Notes: generated by a model not told the origin, from the letters alone. 64,000 nucleotides of DNA from Gautieria morchelliformis (GCA_015179125.1 WHVA01000042.1:248001-312000), one strand, 5' to 3'. Shown: positions 9,101 through 20,011, counted from the first letter of the stretch. Made by a program: numbers and translations.

Positions 9101-10431
9101 GCTTCACGCAGAAGTTTGGAATCGACTATGATGAGACATACTCACCTGTTGCTCGGTTATCCTCCCTACGGATCATATGCGCCATTGCTGCTAGGAATGA
9201 CTGGCCTATTCATCAAATGGACGTGGACTATGCATACCTCAATGCTACGTTGCCCGAACCTATTTACATGAAGCAGCCGTATGGATATGAGTCAGGAGAC
9301 AAAGGCGAAGTGCTACTTTTGAAGAAAGCACTCTACGGCCTCAAGCAATCTGGAAGAGAATGGTACAAACGTCTAAGTGGTGAATTCCACAAGTTAGGAT
9401 TCACTACGTCAGCCACAGACGGGGCTGTATTTTATAGACGTGGCGGAAAGGGGCATGTGATCATTGCAACAGCTGTGGACGACCTTACCATCACAGCTGA
9501 GAATCAGTCAGTCCTGGACGAAGTCAAACGAGATCTTGCTCAGGTCTTCAGTATGAAAGATCTAGGCGAGATTCATTGGCTATTGAATCTCAAAATCGAA
9601 AGAGACTGGCAGAAGAAGACCATTGCAATTTCACAACCTGCATACATCGAGAAGATCATCAAAAAATTTAATCTCGAAGATGCAAAGACTTATGCTACGC
9701 CTCTTGATCCAGCCGTAAAATTATCTAAAGACCAATGTCCTTCTACAGAGAGAGGCAAGAAAGCCATGTCGAAGTTTCCATACAGGCAAGCTATAGGATC
9801 ACTGATGTGGGCGGCTGTAGCCACTCGACCTGACATTGCATTTGCGGTGTCATTACTCTCGCAATTCCTTGAAAATCCAGGTGGCACACACTGGAATGCA
9901 GTCAAACGTGTCTTCAAATATTTGAAAGGCACGAAGCATTACAAGCTCACACTTGGAAGAAATCAAGACGGCTTGATGGGGTATTCAGATGCGGATTGGG
10001 GTTCACAGAGTCATAGGCGTTCGTATTCGGCATACTTATTTCAGATTGATGGAGGCACTGTTTCATGGAGTTGCCAGAAACAGTCGATAGTAGCCCTCTC
10101 ATCAACTGAAGCCGAATTCGTCGCCCTGACCCATGCGGGCAAAGAGGCTCTTTGGATGCGCCATTTTATTTCTGAAATATTCCAACCACTGAACAGACCC
10201 ATCCAAGTTTATTCAGACAATCAATCAGCCATTGCCATCACGTATGGCACCCAACAACACACGAGAACCAAGCATTTCGACATCCGATTATATTTCCTTC
10301 GAGATATAATCAAAAATCAACAAGCCAAGCTCGTTTATTTGCCAACCGAACAAATGTTGGCAGATATCCTCACTAAAGGACTTCCTAGTCCTAGAGTGAA
10401 GATTCTCAACGAGCAAATCGGAATATATTAA
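6187..10431 (+). CDS. Copia-1 Gag-Pol polyprotein, 1414 aa
   Basis: Single uninterrupted ORF for a Ty1/copia polyprotein with domains in the usual order. Gag (1 to about 300) contains a CCHC knuckle at 245-258 (CTNCKKPGHSIENC) and a Lys-rich stretch. The protease has DTG at 329-331. Integrase has an HHCC finger near 460-500, then D525, D588 and E624, a D,D-35-E spacing. Reverse transcriptase carries the motif AVDD at about 1096-1099 instead of the common YVDD. RNase H shows YSDADW, EAEF and SDNQSAI. Translation starts at the ATG six bases after the LTR. With no frameshift between gag and pol, all parts are made in equal amounts unless RNA or protein processing adjusts them. No stops or missing catalytic residues were seen, so it is probably active. 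Copia-2 encodes a close relative. Confidence 0.95.
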   Translation: MGPGDTSEKLLGVEKLATDGSNWPLWRATLISYFESKNLLKHVEGRVTRPPDPPVMPPGHILTEAEETQMDKAEEKLERYLAREGQAKTQIIVSVSESLALMLQKQKTAKETWDALVNEMTKKPKMVLTSLQRQLRSMRCPENGDLRDHLDKAQDLYARLNEMGARVSEEEFMDIILASLPPSYEAVMNALTTSLEECGMPLVPDNIIRVLKAQYDRKKTLPQEEQVFIGSSTKKDQKGQKAHVCTNCKKPGHSIENCWAKGGGKEGQGPRQKKKAKAKKKKKGKAKANVAEEESSSEESGDGHLAFTNFDECSNFNLSTSSGVIVILDTGTTSHMTPHKNLLRNYCQFSQPRTIRAANKGTFDAFGSGLLVLSNKVGDKTVEVTLQDTYYAPKIAATLVSIGRCDDAGYDIRLGGQKCTISNATGKVLMQAPKVNGLYRLDLQSPSAQAHMCLSAMEIHQKMGHISQKSLQHLLNHGMILGIELSSTGDRIVCDACIQAKIARKTLPREPRDRTSKFGDRIYSDVWGPARHLTIDKKSYYVSFIDDYSRESVIYLMANKSEAFSKYKLYEALMLRQRNVHIKALVSDRGGEYTSSEFEQHLAKQGTKHQLTVHDTPESNGVAERLNRTLTERTRAMLLESGLPKILWGYAIQHANYLRNRTHTRALPDKTPYEMIHHEKPNLKDIHAWGTEIYVKITQGDKLAARAKRARWIGISAQSHGHYVYWPDSHKVSVERNVVFDSEMKKGKVPIISIEESKLPTSKEEKKAIPASVPVPGRLVSEEAKIEEIDESAPEEYLEKLQPIQGVDDRPREAEPIRRSERIRQQQVRPAPSGPVTRSQTQRQTGAHMTTLAYEDVEDHKEVLFDQELSSEIDGISSYECAISAFLTDGQNNNKAPDLSQIEPSNADEALNNPMWKKSMDKEYEALIDKGVWERTKPPPGANIVGNKWVYLWKRNPEGKPIVPKLRMVAQGFTQKFGIDYDETYSPVARLSSLRIICAIAARNDWPIHQMDVDYAYLNATLPEPIYMKQPYGYESGDKGEVLLLKKALYGLKQSGREWYKRLSGEFHKLGFTTSATDGAVFYRRGGKGHVIIATAVDDLTITAENQSVLDEVKRDLAQVFSMKDLGEIHWLLNLKIERDWQKKTIAISQPAYIEKIIKKFNLEDAKTYATPLDPAVKLSKDQCPSTERGKKAMSKFPYRQAIGSLMWAAVATRPDIAFAVSLLSQFLENPGGTHWNAVKRVFKYLKGTKHYKLTLGRNQDGLMGYSDADWGSQSHRRSYSAYLFQIDGGTVSWSCQKQSIVALSSTEAEFVALTHAGKEALWMRHFISEIFQPLNRPIQVYSDNQSAIAITYGTQQHTRTKHFDIRLYFLRDIIKNQQAKLVYLPTEQMLADILTKGLPSPRVKILNEQIGIY

Positions 10432-10444
10432 GCTTGAGGGGGCG

Positions 10445-10942
10445 TGTTGGGTGCATTTATGCTCCTGCACCAAAATCAAGCATAATATATCCAATTTGTT
10501 GTGTGGCCTTCCAATTTCTTCTCACATTGTTCTTGTATTATGCATCCATTTCTCTGGTTATTTTCGAAATTTTCCACTCATTCCTTATCTCTCTATTTCA
10601 TCTTGTTATTCCTACTTTCACAAGCGGCTGCACCCAGCGGAGTCTGAAATGACTTCGACGCGCGAGCTCTTGGGCGCTAAAGGGCCGGGTAGTAGTACAT
10701 GCGCAGTGGAACACATTTCCCCCTCTCTCAGTGACCACTAAATTCACTGAGAGAGGCAAGTAAATTAGTCTAGTAGTCTTTGCATTTATTGACCTAGAAA
10801 TCCTCTGTAGTGAATTGATTTCTAGGTAGTGTATAATATATTTATAGTGACCACTAAATTCACTGAGAGAGTGAATTGATTTCTAGTCTATTCTTTTGAG
10901 CAACAAGTCCATACCTACTGCCTATAATTCCTGTCCTCTACA
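10445..10942 (+). repeat. Copia-1 3' LTR
   Basis: 498 bp, apparently identical to the 5' LTR, with the inverted repeat in the same relative place. Followed by AGGAG (10943-10947), the target duplication. Confidence 0.95.
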
Positions 10943-13190
10943 AGGAGGACGAAGACAAAAAAGATGAGCCCCCAACAACGGTCAGGGCTCGGAATACTCA
11001 AGCTCAAGCCACAAGAGCTCGAGGACACATACCATTGACAACAAGATAGCTGATCCAATGGCCAAACAGGTGCAGTATGCATTGCACCAGAATGCCCTCA
11101 TGGGCCACAAGCACGAGCATATAGCATTGCAGCTCGATAACATTGCATCTGCCCTCATGGAGTTTGTCAAAGAACTCCACCAGATTGAGGAGATCCAGCA
11201 ATGAGACGCTGCCACGCTGGAGGATGTCCAGACAGCCCTCCGCTCGTGTGGGGAACGCAGGACGCCACGTCAAAGCTTGTGCCAGTCTGCAACCAGCAAA
11301 CATGGCCATGACGTGGAAGAACTGCGTCAAAAAGAACTGGACCTGCAGCAAATGCCACCGCCAGCCGCCCCGGTCGAACAGGATGTATGGTTCAGAAATG
11401 AACCACAAGGAAAACCGGCTGCCCCCAGGGACAGTCGCAAGACAATCCAACAGATTGTCAGAGAGCAGATTGCCTCAGAGCCAGACTCTGAAGCAACAAC
11501 AGAGAGCTTGGAGCTTGAAGCCACGCACTGGCAGCAGAAAGAGGCCGCAGCTGCACACCACCATACACGGGCCCTCAAGCTGCTAGCCATGAATGCTGAG
11601 GAAGCAGTGGCCCAGAGCCACGCCACTCAGCAGCCTGATGAGCAGCTGACGCGCGCCATGTAGGAAGCATGACAAGCGCACACAGCCTACAACAGCAGGC
11701 TGCGCATCCACAATGCAGGACTGATGGGGGACACCCGGCATAGGACCCCTACAGATCTGAGAGCACAAAATGCTCCCAATGCCGAGCCTGACCTGGGCCC
11801 AGGGCCCACTAGGGCATACAACAGCCTGCCCCACATGGTGTCACAGCTGTGCGAATGGTCCATGGCCCCAACGGAAGGGCAGGGCATACCAGATCAGGCA
11901 GATGGCTCCCATGAGCCATACGACCAGATCACACGGATAATCCGTGCAGCGCTAGCAGACCCCACTGACACAGACCCTGAAAAGTCTGTGTTAGCAATAG
12001 CCGGTGTGAAGCTGGCACACCCCAAGCCATGCGCCGGGGGATCAGACCTCGAAGAGTTTGAGATCTTCATCACAGCCATCCTACGATGGCTGAAAATGGA
12101 CCCTCCTAGGGCCAACCAGCATAGACATGCAGGTCAGCTATGTGGGCACTCGCCTGACCAGCGAAGCCCAGGAGTGGTTCCTCCAAAATGTGGAACGTTT
12201 CGACCGCCAGGTCCGCAATTGGACCCTGGAAACAGTGATGTAGGGCCTTCAAAAAAGGTTCCTGCACAAGCTGATGTGCCACCACGCATCAAATAAATTC
12301 AACGCAGTCATTCAGGGCACGAAAACCATTCAGGAGATGCTGAACGAGCTCACAAAATATGCAGCGTGTATGATACAGCCGCCAGATGATTACACATTCT
12401 GGAGACAGTTCATGTCCGCGCTGCGCAACAAAGTCCTCAAAAGGGCTATAACGCAGAGACCAGCTCTTCAAAATGGCCTGCCTTATTGAGGACACATCCT
12501 GATACAACATGGGGATGTGCCGAGCAGAAAGTGCAGCTGCATTAGCAAGCGCCGCCCAGCTTGCTGTGAACAAGCCAGTGACACAGACAGGCTTGAACAG
12601 GCCTAGCCTGTTCCCGAGGAGTGGAGCATCACAACGACCTCTGCCCCCATGCCCAGCCCAAGCTGACGACTGCCTGAGGCCAAACAGCCTCAAATGTCAG
12701 GATCGTCACTGAGGCTGGCCCCACCCCCGAAAGTGTCGGTCCAACCTAACAATCGACCCAGCGGTGGTCAAAGCGGCACCACATGCTTTGAATGTGGGCA
12801 ACCTGGCCACAAAAAGGCGGAGTGCCCCCCGCTCAGGTCCGGCATACGGACAGCGGCCACGAGGCACGACAATGAAGACGAGGATCCAGATGCGGATCCC
12901 GAACAGAATTCTCTTCAACAGATTGATGAAGAGGGGAAGGGTGATCCCCAACCCAATGAATCTCCGAACAATGGAGACACACCCGCTGAAGAGTGGGATC
13001 TCAAACCATCCAAATATTATGAATGGGATGAAGAGGTGGAAGACACCACCTATAGGTCCAGCATGATCAGGATCACGCTGAAGGACGATGTCGCCATGAA
13101 GGTCATGGCAGCACACACGTCGACCATGCCAGACAAGGTGGCTGAGCCGATGTATCACCACCAAAGCAAACACAGGACGTTGTCAAGATT
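10943..13190 (+). pseudogene. Gypsy-3 gag, decayed
   Basis: Continuation of the gag gene after copia-1, now in several frames. Recognisable parts are a Gln/Glu-rich region (11220-11660), the Gag core motif GVKLAHPKPCAGGSDLEEFE with ILRWLKM (about 12005-12100), SNKFNAVIQGTKTIQEMLNE (about 12290-12345), and a CCHC knuckle CFECGQPGHKKAEC (12784-12825), followed by an acidic tail. Stops and frame changes occur near 11205, 11660, 12115 and 12490. The layout is that of Ty3/gypsy elements of Agaricomycetes. It is cut at about 13190 by a non-coding insertion; the protease resumes near 14220. Confidence 0.8.
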
Positions 13191-14219
13191 GGTTTTTAGG
13201 CATTAATATTGTGTATTAGTGAACACAGTGAATGCCTGAATAACTTGTGTGAAGGGGTGTGCCATTCGGTGAATAAGATGAACCAATAAATGTTCAGAAG
13301 ATAAGAGGGCAGCCCGAATGGAGCTCACCCTATCTACAGTTGTAGTGAAGTGGCCCGTGGCACTTGATGATGTAATGTGCAAGGTGTCATGGAAAGGTTG
13401 TTTAAGTAGCGACAATCCTTTCGCCAGCAAAGGCGCTCCTTTGGAGCCCTTCGCCGACAGCACAGATAATAGTTCGAAGGCTAAGGTAACGAAGGTGAAG
13501 TACGAAAAGTCACCAGTGGTGCTTAAGTCCTCCTCTGGTCGAAGATTGGAATCTACAGGAGAGGGCTCAAGACGATGATCACAGTGAGGTCAAGTTTTGC
13601 ACAAGATGGACCTATGATAATTGAACTGGGGAATATACATGCGAATGGAAACTACTTATATCGAATGCTCATATGATATCAGCGAATAGGAAAGAGGCCG
13701 TCTGGAGTCAGGGTTGGATAGGGGTGTGCAGTCATGATACAAATAGATGAAACACAGATACAATAGAAAAGAAAGAGGAGTGGGAACATGAAATGACAGG
13801 GAGGAAAGGGGATGAAGGTACTTATGTATGAAAACATGTCTTGCGACCTGCATATACACTACCCTGCACAGACTCTTTGTCTGCTGGGTTGATCCTAGGC
13901 GATCTACAGGTAGAACATCCCGCAAATGCATTCTGGCCATACGAACACCTAAAGGGGTTGGATCGGGAAGATGGTGGGGCCAGTGATGAACCATCACGCC
14001 GGGTAGAGGATGTTGATTGTGTTTGATGGCATACCTGCTGGCGAATGATGCGAGCAACGAATGGCCATTTGGTGAATGGGGCAAAGAGCAAATAGAGTGA
14101 ATATCGAGGAGGCGTGGTGGAAGGGAAGGGCGAACTCAGGCGAACCTGCAGGAGGAGCGATGAGGGGGAAGGTAGAGACAGCAAGGCAAGGGAAATAGAC
14201 AGGTCATGACAGACATGAC
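13191..14219. repeat. About 1-kb non-coding insertion (repeat X, copy 1)
   Basis: Interrupts gypsy-3 between gag and protease. No protein was recognised. Its right part (about 13930-14213) matches 21545-21790 at roughly two-thirds identity by eye: shared words include GGCGAATGATGC, CAGTGATGAAC and GGTCATGACAG at the right end. Purine-rich. The left boundary is approximate. Confidence 0.55.
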
Positions 14220-14590
14220 CATCGTGGCCACAAAACGAAAACTGTACCCTAGCAGGGTACTGGGAAATAAATGGCATGAAACCCCACTGCCTGCTGGATA
14301 GCGGGAGCGAAGGGGTGCTACTATCCCCTGAGTTTATACGCGCCACAGGGATGAAGACGTTCACCCTGGAGCAGCCAATTGCGCTGCAACTGGCCTGCAT
14401 AGGCAGCCGTTCCACAACTAACTATGGAACAAACACAACCATTAAATTTGGTCACGAAACATATGACAAATACTTTGACGTAGCGAATGAATATTACGAT
14501 GCGATCTTAGGGACACCGTTCCTAAGGAGATTTGGCATCACCCTGGACTTCTCAAGCCCAGGGACAATCCAGTGCAATGGAATATGAGAT
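14220..14590 (+). pseudogene. Gypsy-3 aspartic protease
   Basis: The frame reads EINGMKPHCLLDSGSEG, a retroviral-type protease with its D-S-G active site, then NYGTNTTIKFG and LGTPFLRRFGITLDF, the usual end of this domain. It stops at 14585-14587. No reverse transcriptase follows, so the element is truncated here and unique sequence begins. Confidence 0.8.
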
Positions 14591-14941
14591 AGGAAAGAAA
14601 TTGTGGACTTGTGGAATGTGGAGAAATGAGTCACGTGGCTCGTGTCATCATGCTTTTTTGCTTGCTTTTCCAATGTTCTTACTAGATTGGTCATCACAGA
14701 TGCATAATAAGTTGCTTAAAAGCCTTGCAACGCTCCAACTTCAAGTTGGAGCTTGAAGCTTAAAGCTTAAAGCATGAAAGGCCGACGTGCATTTTACAAG
14801 CAGTCTCAAGGCGGTACTGCCTATCTGCACAGCATTCCTTCGGTTCTAATATAGGATTCTGGATTGACAGACATGCCCTTGTCAGCCTTTGCTTCAGGTT
14901 TGCCCTTCACCGATCACCTATAGGTCCAGCAGTCTTGAATT
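14591..14941. other. Spacer upstream of the G-alpha genes
   Basis: No gene seen. It holds a 21-bp palindrome GCTCCAACTTCAAGTTGGAG(C) at 14732-14752, followed by AAGCTTAAAGCTTAAAGC. Any promoter of the first G-alpha gene would lie here, but no TATA box was convincing. Confidence 0.4.
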
Positions 14942-16906
14942 ATGGATCGCCAGCGACTCAACGAGGACTCTTTCTCTTTCTCAGGGTCCTTGCTAACAGC
15001 ATCGTCCTCGTCCACCGTCTGGGGTCCAGGAGCTCTGTCCGGAAAGGCACTGAAGGCAATTGGAGGAAGGAGCCTCGACCTGCTTTGCCATGTGTCAATT
15101 CTCATGCGACTGGCGAAGGTCAAGCGGGCCGTTGAAAAGACACCGCATATCTTCTATGATCCCATGGATGCCATTGAATCCCAGCGAATGAATGAATATC
15201 ATTCTGACTTGAAAGAGCTTTGCAAGTGAGTTTGAATCACCACCCTCTAAGAAAACTACTCATACCATGTTGTATTATGATAGGGTCAAATATTCACTAT
15301 CAGTTCGACGTGCGGCGGGGGATATAATCAGGAAGATTACACTGATTGAGACACCTGAGCGTCCCTACCCATCCTCTAGTTCTGTTGGTGAGTGTGATGG
15401 TTTCGTGCCATGGCTTCGTCTCAATCAGGGTTTCGCACAATAGAAAAACACTCACACGGTGGGAGGTTCTTCTCGCTTCCCTTATGCTTCCCGGTGGTGT
15501 TTTGTTTCTGGAAGAGGCCGACCCTTCGCATTTCCGCCCTCACTTCAACGGAGGTTTGCATTCTGAGAGCCTGGGTGACCGGGATCAGGTGCGCAGCACA
15601 CCACTATGTTGTGCGGATGTTTGGACTCATCTCATAAAAATTAGGTAGATGATGTATTGAGGGTCACAAGCGACCCACAAGAGGATCGCCTGAAAGTTTT
15701 GATACTTGGGGGCAGCGGGACAGGGAAATCAACGCTTGCAAAGCAGATGCAAGTTATCCTCCTAGGATATCATTCCTACGACCGTGATTCCTATCAAGAG
15801 ATCATTAGAGGTAATGTGTGTGCAACATTGCAGACTATACTGCGTGCTCTTCCGTCGACCACTGTGGACTACAGTGACACAACCTTTGACAAGAGAATCC
15901 TGGAAGGTTGGATTTATGGCAATGAGCCCGAACGACTAAGGCTACGGAAGGCTTGCCATGATATCCGTCCCCTTTGGATTTTGCCCGAAGTTCGCGAAGC
16001 GGCTCGTCAACCTCAAGTGGAAATACCCCGGGGAGAAGTTGCATTTGATTCCGCAACATAGTTTGTCCCATTTTTTTTTCCATATCAGTTCAGAGTCTTA
16101 TAAGTATTTAGTTTCCTAGACAGCGCGGACCGAATATTTGCGGCAGATTATGTGCCCACGGACGAAGACATACTCCGTTGTCGTGTCCGTACCACAGGTA
16201 TTCATGCAGAACATACCTGTCAACTTTCCTTCTGTTTCCTGGAGTTTTACGGACACAGGCGGCGAGCGGTCTGAACGTAGAAAATGGATACATTGTTTCG
16301 AGAATGCTACTGCCGTATTATTTGTGGTGGCTTTGCCCGACTACGACCGATCCTTGTCCGAATGACATTGTGGGTCTCGATCTCAAAGCTTCATAATGTG
16401 ACCTTCAATTCATTTTTGCTTCAGAATAGTCTGGATGATTCACTGGAGCTGTTTGGCGGTATTGCACGCTCGGGTTGGTTTGTGACTTCTCTCCTAGTGT
16501 GTCTTCTCAATGCAGCTTATGGTCACCTCAAATATTCTGACCCTGTTGATCAAGATACTTGTGTTTACTAAAGGTAGTGTGTTAGAGGAGGAGTTGAAAC
16601 ACGACTCGGAGTCATTACGGAACTGGGCCAAAGCAAGATCCAACGTGCCAGATTATGATGGAGAGACCTATGCTGATGCTTGCAAGTATATTGAAAACCT
16701 GTTCAGGGACCTCATTAAAGATCGGAACCGACCGTTCTGCCTCCAATACATGTGCACCGTCGATGCAACAACTATCCACGGTGTGTACATGTTGAGTCTG
16801 TAACAGACCCAACCAATTCAACTAATCTCGGCCCTGATAAGAGAAATGCACAGCCGTTCTCGCTGAAATTATCCAGCACCACAAGTCATATCCTCCAGCA
16901 AGTTGA
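14942..16906 (+). pseudogene. G-alpha-like gene A, probably decaying
   Basis: Heterotrimeric G-protein alpha-subunit relative, paralogous to the intact gene at 17970-20011. By comparison the exons are 14942-15225, 15284-15387, about 15444-15588, 15645-16060, 16112-16369, 16425-16496, 16555-16780 and 16842-16906. Recognised motifs: P-loop GGSGTGKST, YFLD at the 16060/16112 junction, switch I RVRTTGI, switch [19 protein letters not shown] in place of NKxD, and CTVDAT in place of TCATD. Three places do not keep frame: exon 3 is one base off; the switch I to switch II interval is four bases longer than in gene B; and exon 5 ends with an in-frame TGA and five bases fewer. Either it is a pseudogene or it uses splice sites I could not find. 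All intron borders are GT-AG. Confidence 0.7.
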
Positions 16907-17969
16907 ATATGGCCGTTGATCCCATGGTGGCCGCTGCGCAGTGAGCCTGGAGTTGAAGGGTTGATGGAAGGAGAGGGTGGTACTGGAAATCTCCGAAGCA
17001 GGCCGTAGGTGCACGTGTAAAATGGAGGGATGTTCCTGTACTTCAAGCTGTTCGAATCTGGTCGCATCATGGATGTCAATCCGAGTCTAGACAGATACCA
17101 AGAGAGCAAATAAGTAGAAGGCTGTCGACGGTAGTAATCATATTCGAATCCGGTGCTTCGAGCTGCCAGTGCGTGGAAGCAATGCTCCTCCAAACTTTGA
17201 ACCAAGGTTTCAATGTTTCCGCTTATTGGAAGAGCAGCAACACTATTGGTCAGTAAATAGGTCTAATGTAAAGCAGAGAGAATTACAATGCGTACTGTGA
17301 CCGACTGACATTCGCTGCGCGCCGGCCACGGCTGCCCGTTACAACCGGAAACATCGACAAGACAACAGAAGGAACCTCACAGATAGCTAAACACAAGCAC
17401 TTCTTCACACCATTTTCACGTACTGTATTACAACAATGTCACCTTCCTAGCCGAGGGCCATCCAAAGTTCCCAGCACAGTAACAACATTCAAGTTGAACA
17501 ATGAACGTAAACGGACACATTCTATTATAGACAGCGAAAGGCGAAAGCAGTTGTTAATTGCCAAGGCAAAGCAAGTTGAGCCAAAGCTTTTTTTGGACTA
17601 TTGCACAAAGCAACGCGTCGCTTGAAGTTTGAGCACCAAATTTGTCAAAGTCACAAGACGTTCCGCAAGTTGAATCTCCGAAGTCCGAACCTGATGTCAT
17701 TGTATTTCTTTCTCGGTTTCTATCCCAGAACGAAGTCGACCTTATTTACCCATTACAACCAAAGAAGGTTTACCATCCGACGTTGTTTCTGACCGATGGG
17801 GTTGTACTTCTTATAGCTCCAGTCTGGCAGCGGTTTCCATGGAGCCCCATCCTTGTTGTATTCAGCTTCCGATGTAGTTGGATAGGTATCGGGCGCATTA
17901 CCGGGGCTGCGAATGTAACATAAAAGCGGCATACTCTCTACTATCTTACCCGTCAATCTAGCACTCAGC
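16907..17969. other. Intergenic region between the two G-alpha genes
   Basis: About 1.06 kb. A minus-strand frame (16822-17205) is open but resembles nothing I know. The last 200 bases should hold the promoter of the intact G-alpha gene. No repeat or RNA gene was recognised. Confidence 0.4.
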
Positions 17970-20011
17970 ATGGCTTCCCAAGCCCCCAACGATGACCTCT
18001 CCATCACAAATGCATTACGGACTCCGCCTCCCTGGTCCACTGCCTGGGGTATACTAAAGTCACCCGAAAATATAGTACAGGCGATTGGAGACAAGCCCAT
18101 GAATCTGTATAGGCAGATCGGGGACCTTATACGACTGGCAAAGATCAGGCTGAGAGTTAAAAGGATGCCACATCTCTTCATTAATCCCAGGGGTCCCGAA
18201 GAAATGGACCGGATGAATAAAGATTTTTCTGCCTTGAAATTCTTTCGCAGGTAAGAATGAATTGCTCTTCTCTGAGAATCTTACTCATCAGACGAGGATT
18301 GTGGCGCTACGGTAGTGACATCAATCCACTGTCAGTCCGACAGAAGGCTAGGGATTTAATCGTGAATATCAATCTCCTTGCTTCTCAAGCCTCGGACTAT
18401 ATCGGTAAGTGATAATAACTCCAGTAGCATGTCGTCTGTTGTCGGATCTGACTGTATGTCGCGAAATAGCCAAACAGACAGGGAGCCTTCTTCGTCCGTA
18501 TTTGTTTCCTGATGGTGACTTGTTTATAGACAAGATACACCCCACGATATTACCACCTGAAAGACTACTATCAACTGAAATACCACTGTCATCTGAAGTA
18601 CCACTATCATCTACTCATTTTCATCCGCAATATCTTAAGGGTCTTGGTTCTACGAGTGGCACGCAGGATCAGAAGCGGGTGCGTACCGCCATACTATGAT
18701 ATCAAATTATGTTTTGAACCATCTTAACAGGAAGAGATAGATGCTGTACTCAGCACGGGTAATCCACACACCGACCGTCTGGATGTTTTATTGCTTGGAG
18801 CCGGGGGGACTGGCAAATCGACCCTTATCAAACAAATGGGAACAACCCTACAAGGGTTTCCATATTACAACCCAGGCTTATATAGAGATATCATCAAGCA
18901 TAATGTTTATGCTATAGTGGAGAATATTCTGCGGTTCACGCAGGCAGGTTGTGTCACGGAATCTGATATGCCGTGGAACTCCCCAGACCATAAACCGGAC
19001 TACGCGAGGCTGAAGGAATTATGCGGTCGACTCCGTGCCCATTGGGACCGTCCAGAAATTCGCAAAGCGCTCCGCGGGGCAGTTAGGCCCACAAAGCTGA
19101 CACCCGATGAGGCAGGATAGTGAGGATCAATCCCTTGTTTAATCGGGTTAGGAGCCTGACAATCGCTCAGTTTTCTAGACGCTGCGGACCGAATATTCGC
19201 TGCGGATTACGTGCCTACACCCGAAGACGTTGTCCGTTCCCGTGTTCGCACCACGGGCATTCCCATTGATAACCTTGTCGAAACTTCTTTCTCCTGGCGA
19301 TTTATAGACACAGGCGGCGAGATGAATCAACGCCATCACTGGAGAGGTAGTTTCAAGAATCTCTCAGCCATCGTGTTTGTGGTGGCTTTACCAGACTTCA
19401 ACCGAGTTATGTCCGAGGAGCCGCGCCTTGTGAGTAACGTCAAACATCATAACGTATTACTTTGAACCCATTTTTCCTAAGAATGCCATGCACGAGTCCT
19501 TGTACTTGTTCTACGCAATGATGCGCTCAGGGTTCTTCGAGGACACTCTCCTTGTGGGTGCTCCTTTCATCATGTAACTCGTTAACATCTGACTTACAAT
19601 AACCTTCCCGATAAAGGTATTGCTATTTACTAAAGGTGATGTGTTGGAGGAAGTGCTGGAACACGACCCAGAGTCATTGAAGGAGTGGTCCAAGGCCAGG
19701 GATAGCAGTGTCCCTGTTTATGATGGAAATAGTTACGCTGATGCATGCGAGTATATTGAGAATCGATACATCAGCCGGATCTACGATCTGACGCAGCCGT
19801 TCTGTGTTCAATATATGCGGACCATTGATACAATGGACGTGAAAGGTGTGTACTTTCTCACCGACCACATTCAACTAATCTCCCTTCTTTATTCCAACCA
19901 GACAAGTGCAAAGCCGTACTCGCTGAGATTATACAGGATTACATATCTTATCCCCCCACTTCACGTATGAAGCCAAAGTTGTCGGATAGAATATCTCGCA
20001 GGACGGCCTAG
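17970..20011 (+). CDS. Atypical G-protein alpha subunit, 553 aa, 8 exons
   Basis: Exons: 17970-18250, 18292-18404, 18470-18678, 18731-19119, 19171-19429, 19482-19553, 19617-19845, 19902-20011. All introns are GT-AG, 41-65 bp, and the joined frame is open (1662 bp). The N-terminal 220 residues are not a known domain and make it about 200 residues longer than a usual G-alpha. Then P-loop GAGGTGKST (224-232), YFLD (331-334), switch I RVRTTGI (355-361), switch II DTGGE (377-381), TKGD in the NKxD position, and TIDT for TCATDT. E381 stands where the catalytic glutamine belongs, and the E of GAGESGKST is missing. There is no N-terminal Gly for myristoylation. A signalling GTP-binding role is likely, but hydrolysis and receptor coupling may differ. 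Expanded divergent G-alpha families are known in Agaricomycetes. The start is the only ATG in frame near the conserved block. Confidence 0.85.

Larger units (their letters stand above)
5684..10942 (+). mobile_element. Intact Ty1/copia retrotransposon (copia-1)
   Basis: Complete 5259-bp element: 5' LTR 5684-6181, primer-binding site straight after it, one polyprotein ORF, polypurine tract TTGAGGGGGCG (10434-10444) and 3' LTR 10445-10942. AGGAG is duplicated on each side (5679-5683 and 10943-10947). The LTRs are both 498 bp and I found no difference between them by eye. It sits inside the gag of gypsy-3. A second element of the same family lies at 26585-31830 on the minus strand. Everything needed for autonomous transposition seems present. 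Confidence 0.95.

Noticed and set aside
16822..17205. 127-aa minus-strand frame behind G-alpha gene A
   Set aside because: Overlaps the G-alpha 3' end and has no recognisable motif; kept only as a remark.
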